Shown one piece after another: positions 53,496 through 64,000 of a DNA stretch of 64,000 nucleotides. Position numbers and translations under genes: made by a program. Each line of letters begins with the position of its first letter. Position 1 is the stretch's first letter. Source of the stretch: Sulfurimonas hydrogeniphila (GTDB lineage: Bacteria; Campylobacterota; Campylobacteria; Campylobacterales; Sulfurimonadaceae). The notes under the pieces were generated by a model. That model saw only the letters and a list, made by a program, of their open reading frames with translations, did no database searches and was not told where the DNA came from. The stretch lies in assembly GCF_009068765.1 (NCBI RefSeq), contig NZ_CP035534.1:1550001-1614000 (forward strand). Reading direction: 5' to 3'.

Positions 53496-55895
53496 CTAAT
53501 CCTTATACCCAAATTTGATTCTCATTGAATTTCCTACTACTATTAATGAGCTGATACTCATAGAAATTGCGGCAATAAGAGGAATAATATATCCTGCCAT
53601 TGCCAACGGAATTGTAATAGCGTTATAAATAAAAGAGAGTGCAAGATTCTCTTTTATCATTGTAAATGTTTTTTTAGAGATTTTAAAACTGTCATAAAGT
53701 GAACTGAATGTATCATTTAAAAGCACTACATCACTCACCTCTATGGCAATATCACTTCCGTTGCCCATTGCTATTGCAATATCTGAACCTGCCAAGGCTA
53801 AAATATCATTCACCCCGTCCCCGGCCATAACGGTTACTTTGGCATCTTCATGCAGGTTTTCTATAAATACGGCTTTGTCCTGAGGTGTCAGTTCATATTT
53901 GTACTGTTCAATTCCAACGAGTTGCGCTACTTTTTTGGCACTCTCTTCATGGTCTCCTGTGAGCATAATTATCTCTATACCCATTTTTCTAATTTTGGCT
54001 ATAGCCTCTTTTGCATCCTCACGCGGTATGTCAAAAAGTTCATATTTAGCCAAAAGTTCTCCGCCGTACGCAAAATAAAATTCACTGTTTTGGCTTGAAC
54101 TACAGACGTCAATCCCTATGGTTTGCATGAGTTTCGCGTTCCCGCCTGCAAGCATCTTACCGTCATACATCGCGCTCAAACCCTGCGAAGGTATATTTTG
54201 AAAGCTTTCCAGTTCTAAGGGATCCAAATCCTCATCAAAAATATATTTTTCCACACCTTTGGCAACAGGGTGTTTTGAGTTAAGCAATAACGAATAAAGC
54301 ATAGACTTGTGAAACGGCAGAAATATCTCCTCTTTGACAACCTCAGGTCGACCTTTTGTAATCGTTCCTGTTTTATCAAGTAATAAAACATCTGCCTTTG
54401 CCATTGTCTCAAGCTGAGCAGCTTCCTTAAAAAGTATCCCCCTTTTTGAAGCGATAGAGAGACCGACCAGTGTTGCGACAGGTGTCGCCAGAGCAAGGGC
54501 ACAGGGACAGGCTATCACTATAACGGCAATACTGATCATAAAAGACTGCTCAAAATTGGATGAGTAAAGATACCATCCAATAAAAGTTATAAAAGAGAGT
54601 GCCAGTATCACTTCGGAAAAATATTCACTCAGCCTGTTTGCCAACTGCTGAATTTTTGGCTTGTTATTCATTGCATTTTCCAGCAAGGCTACAATATTAC
54701 TCATTGTGGAGTGTGCAAAATCTCTCGTAACTTTATATTTGACATCGGCATCAATACTTACCGTTCCACTGATGATATTCTCTCCTGCAGTTTTAAAAAC
54801 AGGCTCACTCTCACCGGTCAGGCTTGATTCATCAAAATTTCCGCTTCCTTCTTGTATCTCACCGTCAAGAGCAACACGTTCTCCTGAATTTACCAAAACA
54901 ATTTCGCCTACAATGACATCATTGACATTTTTCGTACTAATCTTTTTATCCACAACAACTTTAACATCATTTGGCAGATGATGATTCATAATATCCAAAG
55001 TATCGGCAATACTTTTTTTACTTAAAACCTCTAAGAATTTTCCAACCAGTACAAAAGTAATAATCATCGTCACCGAATCAAAATAGGCTTCACCACTGCG
55101 CGTAACAGTAATATAAATAGAGTATATATAGGTTAGTATCGCCCCAGTAGCAACAAGTGTGTCCATATTTACTGTTTTTGTCTTCATCCCGTAATACATT
55201 CCGCGAATGAAAGGCCATCCACTGTAAAAAAGTACAGGAGTTGCTAAAACCCACTCTCCGATATTGAGTATATGTTTGATATTTTCAGATATACCACTGA
55301 AATAACCGGCATACTGCGCAACCATAATCGTCATCATGTTCATCGTCGCAAAAACAGCAACAGCCATCCGTGTGTAATATTCCTTTCGCTCCTTATCTGC
55401 TTTTTGTTCCTGCAGTGAAGCATCATAAGGGTATGCATCATATCCGATGGCACGAATCATATCTATAATTTTGGAGAGTTTGACCGTATCATCATCCCAG
55501 ACAATCTTTGCTTTGTTGTTTGTATAATTGATGTTCGTAGCAATAACACCTTGCATATTTGTCAAAGCTTTTTCGTTCAGCCAGACACATGCAGCACAGT
55601 GAATACCCTCAATAACCAAAGAAACTTCACAGAAGCCATCTTTATTGAGTGTAACAAAGCGTTCATAAAATGCCGGCGAATCAAAATTTAAAGAGTCTTC
55701 GTACTGCTGTGAAGGCGGTGCAAGTTTATTATTGCCCAGCTTATCATAAAAACCGTCCAATCCTTCATCTGAAAGTAAATGAAATACACCCTGACAGCCG
55801 TTACAGCAAAAGTAATGTTCATCCTCTTGTATCATTACATCTTTTGAAAATTCTAAATGACAGTGATCACAGGCTATTTTATCTGACAACTTCAA
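53496..55895 (-). CDS. ccoI: Copper-transporting P-type ATPase for cbb3 oxidase maturation (CcoI/FixI-like)
   Basis: A 799-residue P1B-ATPase. The N-terminus has a Cys-rich metal-binding module (CDHCHLEF, FCCNGCQG) and a heavy-metal domain with GIHCAACVW. The membrane CPC motif is in CPCALALATPV, phosphorylation occurs at DKTGTITKG, and the hinge reads GDGVNDILALAGSDIAIAMG. This arrangement is that of CcoI/FixI, which supplies copper to cytochrome c oxidase. The start overlaps the asparaginase-like gene by 17 bases, and ccoS follows immediately, within an apparent operon that begins at gmhA. Confidence 0.94.
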   Translation of the reverse strand: MKLSDKIACDHCHLEFSKDVMIQEDEHYFCCNGCQGVFHLLSDEGLDGFYDKLGNNKLAPPSQQYEDSLNFDSPAFYERFVTLNKDGFCEVSLVIEGIHCAACVWLNEKALTNMQGVIATNINYTNNKAKIVWDDDTVKLSKIIDMIRAIGYDAYPYDASLQEQKADKERKEYYTRMAVAVFATMNMMTIMVAQYAGYFSGISENIKHILNIGEWVLATPVLFYSGWPFIRGMYYGMKTKTVNMDTLVATGAILTYIYSIYITVTRSGEAYFDSVTMIITFVLVGKFLEVLSKKSIADTLDIMNHHLPNDVKVVVDKKISTKNVNDVIVGEIVLVNSGERVALDGEIQEGSGNFDESSLTGESEPVFKTAGENIISGTVSIDADVKYKVTRDFAHSTMSNIVALLENAMNNKPKIQQLANRLSEYFSEVILALSFITFIGWYLYSSNFEQSFMISIAVIVIACPCALALATPVATLVGLSIASKRGILFKEAAQLETMAKADVLLLDKTGTITKGRPEVVKEEIFLPFHKSMLYSLLLNSKHPVAKGVEKYIFDEDLDPLELESFQNIPSQGLSAMYDGKMLAGGNAKLMQTIGIDVCSSSQNSEFYFAYGGELLAKYELFDIPREDAKEAIAKIRKMGIEIIMLTGDHEESAKKVAQLVGIEQYKYELTPQDKAVFIENLHEDAKVTVMAGDGVNDILALAGSDIAIAMGNGSDIAIEVSDVVLLNDTFSSLYDSFKISKKTFTMIKENLALSFIYNAITIPLAMAGYIIPLIAAISMSISSLIVVGNSMRIKFGYKD

Positions 55896-56364
55896 ACTTC
55901 CCTATATTTCTATTTTTTTGAATGTTTTTCCAAGGTTCGACTAAGCCGCTCATACATATATAAACACCATTTTTTTCTACCGCTTTTGCATATCCGATAG
56001 CCATACCAAGATTTAAGGATGCTTCAATATTGTCAATTTCAAACGGTTTCATAGCGCCCGTAATAATGATTTTTCTGTCATCAAATACTTCATCCAAAAA
56101 CTCGGCACTGAGCTCCATAGTGTCGGTGCCATGCACTATCACAAAAGTATCTTCTGTTGATTCCCGTATAATATCAGCAAGCATACGTCTGTCATTACTG
56201 TCCATCTCCAGACTGTCTTTGTAAACGACTCCTGCAAGATTGTACACTTCCTGAGCACTGAATAAAATTCTTTCAATAGCTGCATTGTCATAAGGAACTT
56301 CAAGTTCTCCGCTTATTTCATTGTATCGTTTGTTAAATGTACCACCACTGTTGAGTATCAGCAT
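55879..56364 (-). CDS. Short asparaginase-like protein (N-terminal domain only)
   Basis: A protein of about 161 residues corresponding to the first domain of type I/II L-asparaginase. It keeps both Thr-bearing motifs: NSGGTFNKR near the N-terminus and VHGTDTMELSAEFL (about 78-91), plus IITGAMKPF. The second domain of the usual 330-residue enzyme is absent, but the gene sits tightly in an operon (overlapping ccoI by 17 bases, 1 base after gmhB), so it is unlikely to be a degraded remnant. ATG 56364 is chosen over 56385 because GGAA lies seven bases upstream and it follows the gmhB stop. Activity is uncertain. Confidence 0.8.
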   Translation of the reverse strand: MLILNSGGTFNKRYNEISGELEVPYDNAAIERILFSAQEVYNLAGVVYKDSLEMDSNDRRMLADIIRESTEDTFVIVHGTDTMELSAEFLDEVFDDRKIIITGAMKPFEIDNIEASLNLGMAIGYAKAVEKNGVYICMSGLVEPWKNIQKNRNIGKFEVVR

Positions 56365-56365
56365 T

Positions 56366-56878
56366 TTATTTCCATATTTCATCAAGTTTACTGACTGTTT
56401 TTGTTGCTTTGGAACTTCTGATCTGATTCATTTCATCAAATAAATATGTTTCTGAAATACCGGCATTTATGGCAGCCTCAATATCCCGTTCCTTATCACC
56501 AATCATTAAAGAATGTGTTAAATCCAAATTAAATTCTTTTTGTGCTTCCAAAATCATTCCCGGTTCAGGTTTTCTGCAACTACATTTTATATTAATATCC
56601 GGATGATGCGGGCAATGATAGACTTTTGCAATATCAATATTTCTCTTTTTAAACTCTTGTATCATCCAGTCTGTAAGCAACTCAAAATCTTCTTCTGTAT
56701 AATATGCTCTCGCTATACCAGACTGATTTGTTACAATAATAATCAAATATCCTAAATTCTGATAATGTTTACACAAATCAAATATACCATCAATAAATTC
56801 AAAATCTTCTCTCTTATAGAGATACTCTTTTTCAACATTGACAACACCGTCTCTATCTAAAAAAAGTGCCTTTTTCAT
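56366..56878 (-). CDS. gmhB: D-glycero-beta-D-manno-heptose 1,7-bisphosphate 7-phosphatase
   Basis: A 170-residue HAD phosphatase: FLDRDGVVNVE (nucleophile and acid/base Asp), IVTNQSGIARAYY, the zinc loop CPHHPDINIKCSCRKPEPGM with its Cys/His ligands, and MIGDKERDIEAAINAGI. It supplies heptose-1-phosphate to HldE. It is preceded by gmhA at 3 bases. Confidence 0.95.
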   Translation of the reverse strand: MKKALFLDRDGVVNVEKEYLYKREDFEFIDGIFDLCKHYQNLGYLIIIVTNQSGIARAYYTEEDFELLTDWMIQEFKKRNIDIAKVYHCPHHPDINIKCSCRKPEPGMILEAQKEFNLDLTHSLMIGDKERDIEAAINAGISETYLFDEMNQIRSSKATKTVSKLDEIWK

Positions 56879-56881
56879 CTC

Positions 56882-57475
56882 TTATCTGCCAACACCCTCA
56901 CCAAATATCTCTTTCTCAATGATGTCGCAAAGAATATGTCCTATCAATATATGAGCTTCCTGAATTCTAGGTGTTGCATTTGAAGGAACAATAAGGGCAA
57001 TATCAGCCATTTTTGCCATTTCACCACCATCACGACCCGTGAGAGCAACTGTCATAATCTTTTTTTTCTTTGCAGACTCAAATGCCTTAATAATATTAAG
57101 TGAATTACCAGAAGTTGAAATACCGATAAAAATATCACCTTCTTGTCCCATTCCTTCAAGTTGACGGGAAAAGACCTGATCATATCCGTAATCGTTGCCA
57201 ATGGCAGTAAGATTTGATGTATCTGTAGTAAGCGCCAATGAAGGAATGGAAGGTCTGTCAAAACCGTACCTGCCCACAAGTTCCGCAGCAATATGCTGTG
57301 CATCCGCAGCACTGCCTCCGTTTCCTGCAAGAATTGTTTTTTTGTTTGCATGACGGTATATATTCACGCACTCATACGCCACCTTTTCTATCTTAGAAAG
57401 TAAATCATCATTTTCATAAATAGCCTGTTTTGTTTCATATGATTTTTTAATTTGATCTTTTATATATTTTTTCAT
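56882..57475 (-). CDS. gmhA: Phosphoheptose isomerase
   Basis: A 197-residue SIS-domain isomerase converting sedoheptulose-7-phosphate to D-glycero-D-manno-heptose-7-phosphate, the first step of ADP-heptose synthesis. The signature [21 protein letters not shown] is present, with [17 protein letters not shown] and [16 protein letters not shown] at the C-terminus. It is the first gene of the gmhA-gmhB-asparaginase-ccoI-ccoS unit, 120 bases downstream of the 5S rRNA gene on the same strand. Confidence 0.96.
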   Translation of the reverse strand: MKKYIKDQIKKSYETKQAIYENDDLLSKIEKVAYECVNIYRHANKKTILAGNGGSAADAQHIAAELVGRYGFDRPSIPSLALTTDTSNLTAIGNDYGYDQVFSRQLEGMGQEGDIFIGISTSGNSLNIIKAFESAKKKKIMTVALTGRDGGEMAKMADIALIVPSNATPRIQEAHILIGHILCDIIEKEIFGEGVGR

Positions 57476-57597
57476 ATATCATCCTAAAATTATATATAAA
57501 ATAATATCATAGAATTACTTAGTAAAAGGTAGATTTGGTAAAAAAGTCAGTTGTTTGATTAAAAAGATTGAAAGTTAGAAAGAAAAATCTGATCAAC

Positions 57598-57713
57598 TAG
57601 GCAGCGACCTACATTCCCACAAGTGAAACCTGCAGTATTATCAGCGATGAGAGGCTTAGCTTCTGGGTTCGGAATGGGGCCAGGCGTTTCCCTCTCTCTA
57701 TAGCCACCTAGAC
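57598..57713 (-). rRNA. rrf: 5S ribosomal RNA
   Basis: On the minus strand the sequence begins GTCTAGGTGGCTATAGAG and ends TCGCTGCCTAGTTGATC; the ends pair to form helix I, and the conserved loop CCGAACCCAGAAGCTAAG is present. The 3' end extends into GATCAGATTTTTC, which can pair with sequence 5' of the gene and act as a terminator for the operon. Confidence 0.92.
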
Positions 57714-57760
57714 AAGATCAGATATAAAGACATCTGACTGATGTATTTATATCTGATCTT
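57714..57760 (-). other. Hairpin immediately 5' of 5S rRNA
   Basis: A perfect 15-bp inverted repeat, AAGATCAGATATAAA at 57714-57728 and its complement at 57746-57760, separated by 17 bases. It lies in the precursor between 23S and 5S, adjacent to the mature 5S end, and is probably a processing signal. Its GATCAGAT could alternatively pair with the 3' trailer of 5S. Confidence 0.65.
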
Positions 57761-57807
57761 ATATCAGTTAAGAGTTGAGTAATATCAATTGTTAAAGTCA
57801 ACAAACT

Positions 57808-57882
57808 CTTCGGAACCCAGACTTCAGTCTGGGCTAATTGGCTTAAAAGCCTAAAAGGCAAGGTTAAAACCTTGTTTCCGTC
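57808..57882. repeat. Dispersed hairpin repeat inside the rRNA operon
   Basis: Hairpin CCCAGACTTCAGTCTGGG (57816-57833), preceded by CGGAA, and a second palindrome AAGGTTAAAACCTT followed by GTTTCCG (57860-57880), both with family flanks. It is located in the 252-base 23S-5S spacer, so it is transcribed with rRNA. Confidence 0.8.
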
Positions 57883-57924
57883 ATACTAAATAACTTCTTA
57901 ACATATCTCTTATTAGTATATATA

Positions 57925-60891
<2,967 letters not shown>

Positions 60892-61078
60892 TATGAATAC
60901 ATTAAACAAGATGAATGATCTGTTATTGTAGTTATTTAGTTTTTAATTATATCTCTATAATTAAAGTTGTTGACTTTAACAATTGTAATTTAATGATCGT
61001 TTGGTTTTTAAACCAAATATAAATTCTTATGACTTTAAGAACTTATATTTAATTTAGAAACTTGTTTCTTAGATGAGT

Positions 61079-61135
61079 TGTGCTTAAAAAAGAAGCGAAG
61101 CATACTTTAGTATGTGAGTTTCTTTTTTAAGTGCA
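61079..61135 (-). other. Long hairpin in the tRNA-Ile to 23S spacer
   Basis: An imperfect inverted repeat of about 57 bases, with arms TTAAAAAAGAA / TTCTTTTTTAA and apex GCATACTTTAGTATGT. The apex has the same ACTTTAGT core as the dispersed repeat family. It lies 14 bases downstream of tRNA-Ile on the transcript; a role in processing is likely. Confidence 0.6.
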
Positions 61136-61148
61136 AATCGCTAAGAAA

Positions 61149-61225
61149 TGGTGGGCCTACCAGGACTTGAACCTGGGACCTCACCCTTATCAGGGGTGCA
61201 CTCTAACCAGCTGAGCTATAGGCCC
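61149..61225 (-). tRNA. ileT: tRNA-Ile (GAU)
   Basis: A 77-base cloverleaf on the minus strand: acceptor GGGCCTA pairs with TAGGCCC, the D arm has AGCTCAGCTGGTTAGAG, the anticodon loop is CTGATAA (anticodon GAT), and the T arm is GGTTCAAGTCC. CCA is encoded. It is the only tRNA in the 16S-23S spacer; most relatives also carry tRNA-Ala here. Confidence 0.97.
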
Positions 61226-61398
61226 TTTCTGGTGCTTTTAACTTTATTCTGCGTCAGAACCTTTACTTCAGTTGTCACGTACAGTTTATACGCTCCGCCT
61301 TCAGCAAAGAACCTTCCTTGACTAAAGCTAAAATCCCTCAGAAAGCAAAGCCCTCTCAAGGTTACACCTTTGACATAATCGTAATTCAAATGAACACA

Positions 61399-63302
<1,904 letters not shown>

Positions 63303-63479
63303 TCAAACATTTTTAAAAGCTTCTACTTGAAGTCTCTCTAGGCCTTTTAAATCAGGTCTCTCTGTTTGTGGATGGGAATTATAGGGGAGTATTGCTTAGA
63401 GACTGCTTAATGTTTGGTGGGTTTTTTAAAAAGTTTTTGAAGTTTTTATTTGTTACTTTTTATAGAAGTTTGTTGGCAG

Positions 63480-64000
63480 CTAAGACTCTATAATCCAGCC
63501 GCCGCCTATAAGTTTATAATCATCATAAAATACCGCGGCCTGTCCGACTGCAACACCGAATACACTCTCTTCGAGTTTCAGATAGGCTACATCTGCTTCT
63601 ATTTTTACATGGCACTTGACTGCTTTAGTTCTGTAACGCAGTTTCACTGTTGTGTCAAACTCTTTTCTGTCATCAAACATATTGAGATTATTGAGTTTTA
63701 CATCATAACATGCCAGATCTTCTTTTTTCCCGACAACTATTTGATTTTTTTTCGGATTAATACTCAGTACAAAATGAGGATCATGGGCACCATGTACTGT
63801 AAAGCCTTTACGCTTTCCAATCGTATAGTGCATATATCCCTTATGTTCACCTATAACATTGCCATTTTGATCAAGAACTTCTCCCGGCTGATCAACCTGA
63901 ACATAGTCTTTTAAAAGGTCCGTATATGTTGTTTCCACAAAACAGATTTCACTTGATTCTGCCTGAGATGAAAATGATTCCAATCCTTTTATGGATGCAG
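63480..64000 (-). CDS. mnmA: tRNA-specific 2-thiouridylase MnmA (3' part, truncated by the window)
   Basis: The C-terminal about 173 residues of MnmA, which adds sulfur to U34 of Lys, Glu and Gln tRNAs. Recognisable segments are AESSEICFVETTY (SQEICFV in relatives), GEVLDQNGNVIGEHKGYMHYTIGKRKGF (the beta-barrel GxHxGxxxYTIGQRKG motif) and VAVGQAAVFYDD near the C-terminus. The frame is open through the window edge at 64000, so the start and PP-loop domain are missing. It is upstream of the rRNA operon on the same strand. Confidence 0.93.
   Translation of the reverse strand, partial: ASIKGLESFSSQAESSEICFVETTYTDLLKDYVQVDQPGEVLDQNGNVIGEHKGYMHYTIGKRKGFTVHGAHDPHFVLSINPKKNQIVVGKKEDLACYDVKLNNLNMFDDRKEFDTTVKLRYRTKAVKCHVKIEADVAYLKLEESVFGVAVGQAAVFYDDYKLIGGGWIIES

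Overview
The window comes from an AT-rich chromosome of a Campylobacterota (Epsilonproteobacteria) member, most likely Sulfurimonas or a close relative. The 16S and 23S genes read as epsilonproteobacterial. The block ispDF, atypical HP1021/Cj1608-type regulator, ATP-sulfurylase-like gene, pgpA has the same order as in Campylobacter. A sulfide:quinone oxidoreductase, cbb3-oxidase maturation genes (ccoI, ccoS), a c553-type cytochrome and many c-di-GMP and two-component proteins fit a sulfur-oxidising, microaerophilic or denitrifying lifestyle. The genus is inferred; the class is well supported.

Layout. 1-11 kb: the tail of a GlnD-like gene, glmS (with an apparent 1-base frameshift near its 3' end), a haem-binding diguanylate cyclase, mrp, thiC and the ispDF-HP1021-sat-like-pgpA operon. 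11-25 kb: a gdhA-mscS-ywbE operon in which mscS appears to use an ATT start, a CZB chemoreceptor, a rhodanese with a coupled 41-residue membrane peptide, small housekeeping genes, a response regulator convergent with a hybrid kinase, a catalytically dead peptide-deformylase homologue fused to a membrane domain, and sqr with a small downstream gene. 25-38 kb: pepN, two EAL-domain proteins flanking an rhlE-type helicase, a DUF2062 protein, an lgt/Fe-S oxidoreductase/hemN operon and a membrane protein.

38.5-57.5 kb: an intact IS4-family element inserted into a dispersed repeat, then a lipopolysaccharide/outer-core cluster (GtrA, GT2s, hexapeptide acyltransferases, GT4, three GT9 heptosyltransferases, a sugar kinase, a glycoside-hydrolase-like membrane protein) and the ADP-heptose pathway split into hldE-hldD and gmhA-gmhB. 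The latter shares an apparent operon with an asparaginase-like gene, ccoI and ccoS. 57.6-63.5 kb: a complete rRNA operon on the minus strand (16S, tRNA-Ile only, 23S, 5S) with long processing stems, followed by the 3' part of mnmA.

Two signals cut across the genes. First, a dispersed intergenic family of short hairpins occurs at eight or more loci; a core ACT-NN-AGT is conserved while the arms covary. Second, the palindrome TTACATGTAA is strongly over-represented, mostly inside coding sequence and densest in the LPS cluster. Other points of interest are the pseudo-deformylase membrane protein beside a hybrid kinase, the sulfurylase homologue lacking the sulfate-binding motif, and the glycosidase-like protein lacking its acid/base motif. 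No CRISPR array, prophage or toxin/restriction system was seen.
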